Origin: Pleurotus ostreatus/Saccharomyces cerevisiae fusant
Lineage: Eukaryota > Opisthokonta
Direction: 5' to 3'
Length of the DNA: 64,000 nt
Assembly: GCA_024196135.1 (NCBI GenBank)
Contig: JAMQCK010000034.1
Location: forward strand, 62,001 to 126,000
Shown here one piece after another: positions 1-9,779 of this stretch; positions within the stretch are counted from its first letter, which is position 1; each line of letters begins with the position of its first letter. Below the pieces are notes generated by a model that was not told the origin of the DNA, did no database searches, and saw nothing but the letters and a program-made list of their open reading frames with translations. The position numbers were made by a program, and so were the translations under genes.

Positions 1-157
1 GCCGTCGCCGCGCCACTGGAGGCACCAGATGCGCTAGATATACACTGTCAGCTGTGCGCCATAGTCAACGTCCAAGAAACACAAACCTAAGAGACATCGG
101 CGCTCCATGGACGGAGGCGAGCAGAGATGTGAGAACAATAGCCTTGAAGTACATCAT
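1..157 (-). CDS. Secreted protein, 5' end only (cut by window edge)
   Basis: Only the first two exons are in the window: 157-87 and 33-1, joined across a 53-base intron (donor GTTTGT, acceptor CTAG). The protein begins with two Met codons followed by a hydrophobic stretch ending Ala-Ser-Val-His-Gly-Ala-Pro, which reads as a classical signal peptide with cleavage near residue 19. The second exon opens into Ser/Ala/Gly-rich sequence. A TATAAAG box lies about 140 bases upstream on the same strand (298-304), a spacing also seen for other secreted-protein genes here. The family cannot be named because the mature part lies outside the window. Confidence 0.55.
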
Positions 158-297
158 CGTGAAGAGTCAAGTGAAAGACGGGTGGGAGGAAAGACTGAGG
201 CTAGCGCAAGCGCAAATCGAGCAAGCAAATAATAGGAAGGAGACCGTGACACAGGCAGGAGCAGAACTTGTGATGAAGACAGACGCGTTGACGCAGC

Positions 298-304
298 CTT
301 TATA
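298..304 (-). promoter_or_regulatory. TATA box of the left-edge secreted-protein gene
   Basis: TATAAAG on the minus strand, about 140 bases before the proposed start codon. This is inferred from sequence and spacing only. Confidence 0.4.
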
Positions 305-1195
305 CCTGCCTGTCGCTGCGGAAGTGGAGTAAGGGTGGAGTCCGCCATGGTGGGAAAGCCATCTTTGTTGACCCTCGGTCGTTGCGAAGGGGTACAATTG
401 AATCTATTCATTCCGGGGGTCGAAAGAAACGGGGAGCGTGCAAACGCTGCGGGGCGCATGCCAATTTAGATGGGGTCGTTCTTGTCCGATGGTGATGACT
501 GGTCATCAGTCTCCACTGTTGAAAGGCGCCGAACCTGGTCAAACGCACTCGGTACTGCGGTGCGCAGCCGTGCGGCAGGACAAGGGCGGATGTCGGAGCG
601 TTTCCTGGTGGTCAAACGCGGTCGCGGTCGGTAGGAGCGTAAGAATACCCAATTGAATGGTGGCGGGCATGGTCAAGACCCACAGAGGGCTGGTTTAGCC
701 GAGCCGATTGAGCAGTTGAGAGCATCAGCGATCGCGATGGACTCCAAAGGGCCCGGGTAGAAGAGACTGGCCACCTGCGTCACATGAAGATCGAGCAAAG
801 GGCTCGCCTTGAGCGCCCGGTAGGTCGGAAAGTTACAAGGAAGTAGCGAGCAGGCGCATGATGGCGCAGCCAAGTCGGCTAGACCTGTCAGTCTCTTCGC
901 AACGATGTCGGATGTGGCGAGCAGAAGCAAGCGGCACAAGGATGTGTTCATAAAGTCACAAAGGCCAGACGTACACCACAAGGAAGGTTCTGACAGACAA
1001 AGCTCACGATGAAGACCAGTCGTCACCGTAGAACGGAACGGGGGAGCGGGAGGACACCCTACCGGCAGTACGGACCGAAAAGTACGCCGATCGCTCAGAT
1101 CAAAAATTCGGTCTTCCCCCGCGCTCAGGCTTGCCTTCCACCCCATCGTTCGACCAAGGATCTTTTCGTGAGGTCGCCAACGCACAAAGAAAATA
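305..1195. other. Intergenic, no gene supported
   Basis: About 0.9 kb between the divergent left-edge gene and SNU13. It has open frames up to 170 codons (minus strand, 673-1185), but none has a recognisable domain, a consistent splice pattern or a credible start context. It presumably holds the two upstream regions. Nothing else was seen. Confidence 0.4.
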
Positions 1196-1729
1196 ATGGC
1201 TGAGGATCACGGCAAGGCTTGGCCTCTGGCAGACGCTGCATTGACCAACCAGGTGAGGAAAGCGTCAACATGATCTCTCGGAGGGCTGATCCTCGCAATA
1301 GATTCTGGACCTGGTCCAGCAGGCTGGTCAGTACAAGCAGATCAAGAAGGGTGCTAACGAGGGTGAGTGCTCCTTCACATATGTTGGATGAGTACTTGCT
1401 GATCGTCATCTCAGCAACTAAGACCCTTAACCGCGGTATTGCTGAGTTCATTGTGCTCACCGCCGACACGGAGCCTATCGAAATTCTGATGCATCTGCCC
1501 CTTCTTTGCGAGGAGAAGGTAAGCTCATGACTGTTTCGCCTAGTGTTCAGCATGCTCACGTTGCAATTAGAACGTCCCCTACGTCTTCGTTCCCTCCAAG
1601 GCTGCCTTGGGCCGCGCCTGCAATGTCACTCGCCCCGTCATCTCTGTCAGTGTGACCACGAGCGAGTCTCGCGAGCTGCAGAGCCAAATTACGACCATCA
1701 AGAACGCCATCCAAAGGCTCATGTTCTAG
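1196..1729 (+). CDS. SNU13: U4/U6.U5 snRNP and box C/D snoRNP protein Snu13 (15.5K)
   Basis: L7Ae-family protein that binds kink-turns in U4 snRNA and box C/D snoRNAs, so it serves both splicing and rRNA modification in the nucleus and nucleolus. Four exons (1196-1252, 1302-1362, 1415-1518, 1571-1729) give 126 residues, the normal length for the family. Diagnostic strings are [56 protein letters not shown] and [13 protein letters not shown]. Their closeness to Snu13/NHP2L1, rather than ribosomal L7Ae/L8 or Nhp2, fixes the identity. The C-terminus ends in an RLMF tail in place of the usual RLLV-type ending. The ATG lies in an A-rich context. Confidence 0.96.
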
Positions 1730-2038
1730 TGCCACCAATGTAGAGCGTACCACATTCGCGCCTGTAGCCCTAATCTCATGACTGTTCCGTCTGCAATGTT
1801 CGCTGTGACCCACTGAACGCTCAAACATTTTCTGAACGTCTGCGCATCGGGCGTATGCGTCTCGAGGATGTGCTCGCTGTGATACAGGCCCCCATCGAGT
1901 TGAATGACTAGCGGGAAACCGGTCCGACTGAAAGTCGCGTGGCGGTGTGATGATCTGCTTGCCTCGGAGGTTGATGAGTCAGCACACTTGTTCCTTCTGC
2001 GTTCATTGTTCTCAAAGCGACACTACCTGCGCACGAAC

Positions 2039-3016
2039 ATGTCTGGAATCTGCCGACCACGTCTCGCTGAGGAGAGGAAGCAATGGAGAAAGGATCATCC
2101 GTTTGTGCGTATCATTTTTGGTCGATCTCACGCCCCATTCCTTGTTCAGCAACACGACTATGGTGTACTCGGACGCGTTCATGGTCATTTGGACGCGTCT
2201 CTGGGTTGCGCCATTGCTCTTCTACGATACGTGTGTACTCAGAAGCTCGATCCCATAACTGACGCCACTTCCCTGTCTTTCAGGGATTCTATGCGAAGCC
2301 AACTAAGGCAGCGGATGGGTCAATGAACTTGATGGAGTGGGAGGTTGGCATCCCAGGCAAACAGGGCGTCAGTGATACCTCATCCTGCACCAGATCGGTA
2401 CGCTGACGGCGAAGTAGACTTCATGGGAGGGCGGCTTGTACAAGCTCATGATGATATTCCCCGAAGGTGCGCCTATGCGGATATATCGCCATCCCCTCTT
2501 CTCAATTGACGCGCGCCTCTCAGACTACCCATCAAAGCCACCCAAATGTGAGTGAACTGCTGCTTAGGGTTTCGAATGAAAGCCAATGGCGCACCCATAG
2601 GCAAATTCACGCCACCACTTTTCCATCCGAACGTCTACCCATCTGGCACGGTCTGCTTGTCCATTCTCGACGAGGAGAAATCATGGAAGCCTGCAATCAC
2701 CATTAAACAGGTACGTCTCCCTTCATGTACGTCGTGGCCGCTCTTTCGCTCATGACATCTCCTTTAGATCTTATTGGGTATCCAGGATCTGCTCGACGAC
2801 CCGAACGTGAACGACCCAGCACAAAGCGATGCTTACACGATGTTCAAGTACGTATTTTGTCCTACATTTTCCTTGTGCTGCTCGCTTATTGCGCTCTAGG
2901 AACGACAAGATCGCATACGAGTACGTCTCCCTCCTGCCCTAATTTTGTGGCCCGAACTAATTGTTGCCAACAGCAAGCGAATCAAGCAGCAAGCACGCGA
3001 GAACGTACCCAAGTAA
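2039..3016 (+). CDS. UBC9: SUMO-conjugating enzyme Ubc9
   Basis: E2 enzyme that accepts SUMO from the E1 on a catalytic Cys and passes it to Lys residues of nuclear targets. Eight exons (2039-2104, 2284-2367, 2418-2466, 2524-2547, 2601-2710, 2768-2847, 2900-2920, 2974-3016) join to exactly 158 residues, the length of yeast and human Ubc9. The catalytic motif is [20 protein letters not shown] with the active Cys at residue 93, followed by [20 protein letters not shown]. Two exons are only 21 and 24 bases long. The first intron (179 bases) is long for this window. The N-terminus ([20 protein letters not shown]) matches the family, with Cys-Arg-Pro where most homologues have Ala-Leu-Ser-type residues. 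Confidence 0.97.
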
Positions 3017-3372
3017 CCCGCAGGGTGCTGGGTAACTTGTTGAATATCTTCCGTCGTCGTCCTATGAGGGGTATGGGACAGCGATGGGACCCTTGGTGAT
3101 GTACTTATTTACTGCCCTACCTATATCCTACACGTCGCCATATACATCTGTATTTTGCATTCTCTTGCCCGAGGTAAAGGCGTTGTGCTTGCAGGTATAG
3201 TCTTACAACACCACTGCCCTCGCGTGGGGTGGTACGTTCAACTTCAGGCAATTCGGCTGCGCGTGGGTACGTCAGCGCGATCAAGTGTCTCGAAGTTCGC
3301 AACAACCATGCCATCCGAATCCCCTTGTTCTTCCCCACGACCACACACGCAAACTCCGCGCCCGCCCTCCCT
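3017..3372 (+). other. Intergenic between UBC9 and the next gene
   Basis: About 350 bases: UBC9 3' end, then a pyrimidine-rich stretch before the next ATG. No further feature seen. Confidence 0.4.
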
Positions 3373-4776
3373 ATGAGCGCGCTTCCCATCGTCGACATCC
3401 ACACCCCGACCTCGTCGTTCTCCCTCGTACATTCTTGTGAGTAGCTTGCTCGTTGCGCGTGTGCGCTGCGCGAGATTGGGCCACTCAGACCTGCAAGCGC
3501 GCAGTCACGCAGGAGTCCCTCCTCGCCCTCTATGATAAGCTCAGCCGGAAGGAGCACACGGACTATGAGGGCCAGCGCGTCGGCCCTGGGTGGCTGAAGT
3601 ACGAATTCAACGGCACCGTGTGGAATCTCGACGATGGTGCGTCTCGTCCCCTTCATAGCCCAGTCATTCCTTCATCTCGAACTTATCCCTCGTTCATCTC
3701 GTAGACGCGGATTACACGATCTTTACGTGGCGATTGCAGCAGACACCGGAGCCGGCTGACGCGTCTTCGTCGTCCGTGCTATCCGCGAGTGCGAGTGGCG
3801 CATCCTCCGCCGCAAAGCCCACCCTATACCTCCGCAATCCCAGCCAGCCCTTACCATCCGCTCCCAACCTCAACCCGAGCTTCCACCTCTTCAAGCCCTC
3901 GAAAGCACATCTGGCCGTCCCTACGAGCGTGCGCAGCGCGTCGCGCTCGCCGAGTCCGAGGAGCATCGTCAGTCGCAGATCACGGCGCAGCGTGGCGAGT
4001 CTGGGCACAATGAATACAGGGGATGACGAGGATGATGGTGTACCCAAGTTCAAGAAGGAGTTCGACAGGTTCCACAACGAGAACGGCGTACGAACTGTCA
4101 TGGGCAGCGTCGGGCCCGTACGAAATGGTGCGTTGCGTTGTTCGCTTTCATTCCTATATTGCCCGCGTACATACCAGCACATCCCCTCGGCCTCGGGATC
4201 GCTCCGTCATGCTTTCTGACCCTGCATAATATGCTGACTTCCCCTCCAGTACGGATGCTACTGAAATCCGGCTACCGGCACGTCTACGTCTCCCGCATTT
4301 TTGCCATGAAGAACGGCTTCATTCCGAAGGACGCAGCCCCGGGCCAGTACGGGTACAGCGGGCTTGTCAACATTGGCAAGTGGCCCATTACGCTGTACCC
4401 CTCAAAGCGAGGCAATCCGCCGAACGGTCGCGTCACGTCGCCCCCGTCATCGCCAGCATCTTCCGAGGTGGCACAGCCGCGGACGCCTACTACGCGGAAC
4501 GCACGGCGAAGGAATGGGGAGGTGGCAGGCAGGCGAGAGACTGCCAACGGAGCGGGAGCTGATCCCAATGGTGGCACGCCGGTCGTGGTGCAGGTCTACT
4601 TGTCGGAGGAGCCGCACTTCGACGTCGTCTTAGGCCGGTCGTTCTTCGAGAAGCGGCAGATACGGACGAGTGCGGTGGATATGACCGACGTGACCTGTCT
4701 GGATACGGGGGAGAAGGTCGAGTGCGAGCTCGTTGTCCTGAAAGATGGGCGAGGGGAGATCGTCACGGTAACTTGA
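3373..4776 (+). CDS. Conserved fungal protein of unknown function
   Basis: Four exons (3373-3436, 3505-3636, 3705-4127, 4250-4776; the first acceptor is the least certain) give about 381 residues. The N-terminal third has a short folded-looking segment (GPGWLKYEFNGTVWNLDDD, then YTIFTWRLQQ). The middle is Ser/Pro/Arg-rich and probably disordered. The C-terminal third is clearly constrained: RMLLKSGYRHVYVSRIFAM, GFIPKDAAPGQYGYSGLVNI, then after a low-complexity insertion EEPHFDVVLGRSFFEKRQI and CLDTGEKVECELVVLKDG. I believe this C-terminal module recurs in many ascomycetes and basidiomycetes without a known function. No catalytic motif can be assigned. The DVVLGR-S-F string resembles part of retropepsin-like folds, but no correctly ordered catalytic DTG/DSG precedes it. 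Confidence 0.8.
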
Positions 4777-5158
4777 TCGATACCTGCGCCGCTTCTTGGC
4801 TTCCCTCTGGACGTTGTTACTACCTGGCATGGACTTTCGCGTTTATCTTGTACAGTAGCTCTATGGGTACTGGTAGACTCTAGGTTGCTTCGTTAGTCTG
4901 TGCAACGTCATGAATTTGTGCATACACCCGTACGAAAGAGTCTCTGTACGTTACAACCTGTCTGAATACCGCGCTGGCCAGGATGCGAGCACTGTAAGGT
5001 CGCTGCCCGACGCGTCGCCGGACGTCGGCGGTTGGATTCTCGACATCATCACGACATAGCTCCGGGCCGCCCCCCGATCTCACATAGCTGCACATCGTCT
5101 GTGTTCGTCCCTCCGTTTGTCAGTCGTGTTTCTTGCGTGTCTGCACTGAACGGCCAAC
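4777..5158 (+). other. Intergenic before thioredoxin gene
   Basis: About 380 bases holding the 3' end of the upstream gene and the thioredoxin promoter. No clear TATA box or other element seen. Confidence 0.4.
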
Positions 5159-5773
5159 ATGTCTTTGAATGCCCTCCGCCAATTTGCGCCCCAGTTGGCC
5201 CGCGCATCTCGTCGCACATTCGCGTCCTCCGCCCTACGCGCTAAGCACTACCCCAATGCTGATATGAAGGTACGACCGACGTCTAGCGTGTTCCCCACGC
5301 CCATAGCTCATTGCAGGCACCCCTCAGGTCTACAACGAGCTCGTCAACAATGGGGAGGCCTTCAAGAATCGTGTGGTCCTGGTCGACTTCTACGCCGAGT
5401 CCGTTCCGAGCTTCCCCCTCTTCGAGCGATGCCTAATAATTCATATAGCTGGTGTCGACCATGCCACATGCTGTCCCCTATCCTTGAAGAGTTGACTGCA
5501 GAGGGAAAGCTGTCCGGCACGTCCAAACTCCCCTTGGACCTCGTCCAGATCGACACCGACTCGCAGGACGGGATGCAAATTGGCCAGCAATACAGCGTGC
5601 GTGTCATTGTTTCTCTATACCCCCATCCACGTCCTGACACGGGCATCACAAACCTCCAGATTCGAAGCCTCCCAACGGTGATCGCGTTCCGCGACGGGAA
5701 GCCCATCCCAGGAGCACAGTTCATCGGAGCGTTAAATAAGACAGGCGTGAGCGACTTCATCAAGCAGCTCTGA
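5159..5773 (+). CDS. Mitochondrial thioredoxin
   Basis: Small dithiol-disulphide oxidoreductase. Four exons (5159-5269, 5328-5398, 5449-5596, 5660-5773) encode 147 residues. The first ~35 residues are rich in Arg, Ala and Ser without acids, a typical mitochondrial presequence. The thioredoxin fold follows with VVLVDFYAD, the active site WCRPC (one variable position is Arg where most thioredoxins have Gly) and the cis-Pro motif SLPTVIAFRDG. The C-terminal GALNKTGVSDFIKQL helix is normal. The WCRPC centre could shift redox potential, but both cysteines are present, so activity is expected. Mitochondrial location is inferred from the presequence only. Confidence 0.92.
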   Translation: MSLNALRQFAPQLARASRRTFASSALRAKHYPNADMKVRPTSSVFPTPIAHCRHPSGLQRARQQWGGLQESCGPGRLLRRVRSELPPLRAMPNNSYSWCRPCHMLSPILEELTAEGKLSGTSKLPLDLVQIDTDSQDGMQIGQQYSVRVIVSLYPHPRPDTGITNLQIRSLPTVIAFRDGKPIPGAQFIGALNKTGVSDFIKQL

Positions 5774-6024
5774 GCAAAGAGGCGGACAGCAGGAGTACAA
5801 CAGCACGTATGTATGCACGGTATCCTATACGCGAATCGAAGGGCGTATGCGACAGAACGAAAAGCCTATAAAGCGAGACCGATAGATACAATCCACATAC
5901 GAGACAGAGAACAGACGGACAGACAGACGGATATAACCAGATGAGATGGGCGAGTATGTACAAGGGAAGATGTGCCGGCATCCCGCCTGTGAGGACGTGC
6001 GCACGGACGGCGACGGGGTGGTGA

Positions 6025-6324
6025 TCACTGGATGGTGCAGCAACCCTTGTTGGGCTGTTCGTATGGATGTTCTCCGCGGTTGACGGGGCCCCAGACCGAG
6101 GGGACCAGGAAGTCTTTCGTGGTACGGCAGTATCGGATGAGGCTGTTGCGAGCCACCGTCAGCGAAAGAGAATCGTGAAAGGGCAGGATGACGCACCTGG
6201 CACTCGCTTCGCTGACCTTGATACGTGGGCGGGCAAGGTCTTCCCGCAGGCGCTGATTGTGCTCGAGCAGCCGCCGGAGCTTAAGCTCGGACATGGACTG
6301 GCGTCCTCCACCTCTTTTCTGCAT
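6025..6324 (-). CDS. G-protein gamma subunit, copy 1 (CAAX CTIQ)
   Basis: Gamma subunit of a heterotrimeric G protein; it pairs with G-beta and tethers the dimer to membrane through a lipidated C-terminus, as Ste18-like subunits do in pheromone signalling. Two exons, 6324-6197 and 6142-6025, encode 81 residues. The GGL-type helix [20 protein letters not shown] is followed by [20 protein letters not shown] and SVWGPVNRG, ending GCCTIQ: a palmitoylatable Cys next to the CAAX Cys, with Gln as last residue (farnesyl type). The single intron is 54 bases and contains no stop in frame, so a retained-intron form would still be read through. A closely similar gene lies 0.9 kb away on the same strand. 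Copy 1 lacks the second intron of that gene. Confidence 0.93.
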   Translation of the reverse strand: MQKRGGGRQSMSELKLRRLLEHNQRLREDLARPRIKVSEASARCVILPFHDSLSLTVARNSLIRYCRTTKDFLVPSVWGPVNRGEHPYEQPNKGCCTIQ

Positions 6325-7235
6325 GTTGCTATGTGCGCGAAGCGGGGGGAAGATGAACGATCGTCGGGGGAACCGCCTGCAGGCAACAGTAAGTTTCGGT
6401 ACTTCGGAGTCCGACGAGGCCCGCCAGCCAGCTTACGGTGCGGGGGAGAATAGGGTATGGCGAGAGAAGAACAAAGACGAAGAGAAAAGACTAGCTCAGG
6501 TAGCCACCGGCGGTGGGTCCTTGTAGACCGCCCAAGACGATGACGGGAAAAGGCAAGATTGGGAGCGGCGTTCTTCGGTGTGAATCTAGAATTACACTGT
6601 CCACCTGACTACTTACTCCGCCCGCGTGCGCGCCCTTGAGAAGACGCTTGGGATCAGACTGCTGTGATGAAAGAAGCAAACTCCGCGATGCGATGTACCG
6701 ATTCAAGAGAGGGGCCAGGAGAGGATCTAAACAAGACAGGTACTTACACTCCAGTAACAATAACTGACGGTGCTCGAGAGGGCATATATGTCCATAGAAT
6801 AGGCATGCGTGCGCATAGGTGCCGCGGTGCACGCCGTGGAATATATAGAACCGCAAGTATATACATCGAGCGCGTAAGTATGGAAAAATTGAACGTGCAG
6901 GGGGACGACGGCTGTGGGATCCAAGGAGCAGTCGTAGCCAGCACGGCGGATACGTGGTAAGATAAGACGCGGAGGATTCGGGTGCAGTCGAGTATTCCAT
7001 GGACCGGGACGCGAGGTGGTGATGGCAAACGAATGTAATTCGAGCTGGGCGGTAGCAGACGCTAGGGACGTACGCTGGGGTGTGGGTGTGGCGGGTGGGT
7101 GTAGTCGGTCCATGGACATGGAAAGCGGCCGAGGGGTGATGAAAGGTGGCTCAGCCGCGAATCCGTGTATGGGGACATGGTGACCTCCGTTTTCTATGAT
7201 CTCCTCCCTCTATGCTGCGCGCGACAGGCTGGTGA
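6325..7235. other. Spacer between the two G-gamma genes
   Basis: About 0.9 kb upstream of copy 1 and downstream of copy 2. Several overlapping open frames occur on both strands, none with family resemblance or consistent splicing. It probably holds the copy 1 promoter and 5' leader. Confidence 0.4.
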
Positions 7236-7559
7236 TTACATGACGATGCAGTTGCAGCCCTGCGCTGGCGGCGCGTACGGGTCCTCGTTCTTGTTGACCG
7301 GTCCCCATACTGACGGTACCTGTGCGGGTTGTCAGTATCGCGAAAGGAGGCGAATGCGGAGTTCTGGGGCGCACGAGATGGTCCTTCGTCGTCTTGCAGT
7401 AGCGAATCAAGCTTGAAGTATCGTCAGCTACTGGTAGTTCAACGTGGACGGGCAAACGCACCTAGCACTGGCTTCGCTGACTCGTACTCTTGGCCGCGCC
7501 AAATCTTCCCGTAGCCGCTGGTTGTGCTCAGTCAAGCGGCGGAGCTTGAGCTCGGACAT
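7236..7559 (-). CDS. G-protein gamma subunit, copy 2 (CAAX CIVM)
   Basis: Paralogue of the gene at 6.0-6.3 kb. Three exons: 7559-7462, 7411-7375, 7319-7236, giving 72 residues from [20 protein letters not shown]; an in-frame ATG at 7610 would add 17 residues. The first 54 residues differ from copy 1 at only five positions. The tail diverges: [18 protein letters not shown], so the prenylated Cys is in CIVM and the second Cys is two residues upstream instead of adjacent. The first intron is at the same site and phase as in copy 1; the second, between Leu and Val of the LVPSVWGPV motif, is absent from copy 1. Start choice is uncertain; all other boundaries are well supported by the homology. Confidence 0.92.
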
Positions 7560-7610
7560 GGATTGCTGTGGTCTCCAGTGAGCAACGCAGATGTTTGTCG
7601 TGCTCAACAC

Positions 7611-7954
7611 GGACCTTGTGCGGCCGGGAGTTCATGGTCGGTCAAGGGCTTGGATACACGGTTGCAGGAATGGCGACGAGAAGGTGCGTCCGAACCAAAG
7701 GAGAGTTCTGTTTCCCGGTTGATCAGGCTGCTACAACGGCTGGCACTTCGACGAACGCGAACCTCTGGCGAAGAAACGAGAGTCGAAGGACGACCAAAGG
7801 GTCAGAGGAAAAGGAGATGCAGGATACGATATATTTCAAATCAATTCGCCAGGAGGCGGCCTTTATGTAAGCGACCCGTCGCACCTTGGCCTTGTACTTT
7901 TTGGTCCTCTTTTCGTCCAGGCCTTGTCTCTTCTCTTCCCATTTGACACCTTCA
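7611..7954. other. Divergent upstream region
   Basis: About 340 bases between the start of G-gamma copy 2 (minus) and the next plus-strand gene; it must contain both promoters. No TATA box was recognised. Confidence 0.4.
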
Positions 7955-8976
7955 ATGGCGCCCTGGCAGACTTCAACGCCACCTAGGAGGCAGAGGGCGC
8001 GTCCTCGTGAGCTGTTCTCGACGCGTATCTGGATGACCATCATCCGAGACGCGACCCACAGTGTACAAGAAATCACCCATCTCGACGCGTCGCTACGCAC
8101 CTGCTTCAGATCGCCCGCGCGGGCAACGACTGGCTCCGCTATTCGAAGAGTCTCCCTCTCCGCCTAGACGCCCCCGCAAGTCCTCGGTACACTATCGCTC
8201 CGCTCTCGACGAAACTCTCTTTGGCGATGGCGACGTGTCTGACGACGATATTCCACGTCTCTTTCAATGGGAAGACGAGAAGACGCTCGTGTCAGACCTG
8301 ATGCACCATTCGTGAGCAAATTTATGGCATATATGCGTCGTGCGTTGACGTTCGTTCGTCGTGCGTAGAACCGCGCGCCACGACCCGAACGACGCTCGCC
8401 ACGCCGAAATACTCGAACAATTGCACCAGCTCTTCCGTGATCAGGACTACGCTCTCGTTGATGACATGGCGAAGGCTCTATTTCCTGCTGTCGACACTGT
8501 CAAGCGCTGCCACGCTCACGCGAAGGAAGAAATTGACGAAACATTCGCCCGCGGCATGACTGAGTTCAACGACGCCTGCAAGTCTGTAGAGGCGGTTACT
8601 GTCGAGGATCTCAGACTGCTGCGTAAGTCCTACGATGAGACAAAGGTACGGTATCACTACATCGCTATCGCATGCCCCTTAAATATGGTCGCAGGCCCAA
8701 CTAGCTTCGCTATTCGACCAGCTCGACGCGGCGTATGCCAAACGTAAACAACTGTGGAAGGACTTCAAGCAGGATTTCAACCTCATCTGTTGGTTCTTGC
8801 TCTTGCTTGCGTTGCTCGCCTCACTGACCGGTATAGTGGGTGCTGCGGAAGATCAGCTCAAGACCCTCCCTGCTCAGTTCGAACGCACCTGCGCCGCTCT
8901 CGACAAGGAAAGCAAGAAGTTGTCGAAGACCGACGGACAAGCCGAGAAGTTGACTGCGCTGCTGAAGAAGCTGTAA
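7955..8976 (+). CDS. Coiled-coil protein of unknown function
   Basis: Five exons (7955-8006, 8062-8311, 8369-8645, 8695-8788, 8837-8976) give 270 residues. All phases fit, although the last donor is the weak GTTGGT. The first ~85 residues are basic and Pro/Ser-rich with little order. An acidic patch (GDGDVSDDDIPRLFQWEDEK) follows, then ~170 residues of mostly charged helix (for example ILEQLHQLFRDQDYALVDDM and ALDKESKKLSKTDGQAEKL), predicted coiled coil. No catalytic motif, signal peptide or membrane segment is visible. The outline, a disordered basic head plus a helical rod, resembles subunits of kinetochore or spindle complexes, but I recognise no specific family and assign none. Confidence 0.72.
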
Positions 8977-9779
8977 ATCTGATGCTCACTTGCTGTCGTT
9001 CGCCAGATTCTTGGTATCTTGCTGTTCTGTTCGCTCTGCTGCTGTTGACCCTTGCTCGAATCATGCTGTCTCCTTGTTTAGCTCTGTTGTACTGTTGCGA
9101 ATCTCGGGAAGTACTCGGCTAACTTGCCGTCGGTGGATGCTATCGTCGTGTACGTCCACCGTTCGTCTCTGCGCTTTTCCTGGCTCTGTCCCTGTCCGTT
9201 TCGTAGTCCGTACGTACGTACACCTGTACGCTTGTAAGAGACTTCCTTGCTCGTAGTCCTGTTATACGCAGCCGTTTCTCATCCTCCTCACACGCGCCCC
9301 GAGGCCCGGGAAACGTTGCACGAGGACAAGGCACCGACGCGAGTGTCAAAAAATCCTCATTGGCCAAAATGCCTCGGGGCGGGTCGGACGAATTCCCCAT
9401 GGCAATCATCATCACGACGAAGGCTTCCCCTGTTGGTCCTGCGCGACGGGCTGGCAACCAAAATCAATGGAAGTATGTGACTAAGCGCAACCTATAAAAG
9501 CCTCGCTATCAAATGCGATCGCGGGTTCCCCTCTCCTCGCTCTCTCACATTCGTTCTCAAGGCTAGCCCTTTCTTCTCATTTTCTGCAGTAACCGAGCTG
9601 TGTGAGTAGCGCGTTTGGCTCCCCTGTCTGCTCCTTCGTGGGGTGCATGGAATGGGAAGTACAGAAAGATGCACAAGATGCTAACCTCCCCTCCCCTCCC
9701 TAGGCTCGACTTTCATCGCTCAAGTTCACTTTAAGACGACCAGTTCACTCGTTCCCCCTCCACATACACTATCTGTATC
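8977..9779 (+). promoter_or_regulatory. Promoter and leader of the cupredoxin gene
   Basis: About 800 bases. A TATAAAAG box stands at 9493-9500. The leader then seems to carry an intron of about 100 bases: donor GTGAGTAG near 9601, a GCTAAC branch-like site near 9682 and acceptor CTCCCTAG near 9704, placing transcription start near 9525. The upstream part is the 3' flank of the coiled-coil gene. Confidence 0.4.

Noticed and set aside
673..1185. 170-codon minus-strand open frame upstream of SNU13
   Set aside because: No recognisable domain, atypical Cys/Leu/Ser-rich composition and no splice logic; likely chance in GC-rich DNA.
1196..1729. Ribosomal protein L7Ae/L8 or Nhp2 as identity of the first complete gene
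   Set aside because: Length of 126 residues and the [16 protein letters not shown] and LLCEEKNVPYVFV strings are Snu13-specific.
3373..4776. Retropepsin-like aspartic protease
   Set aside because: The DVVLGRSF string is suggestive, but no DTG/DSG stands at the required upstream position.
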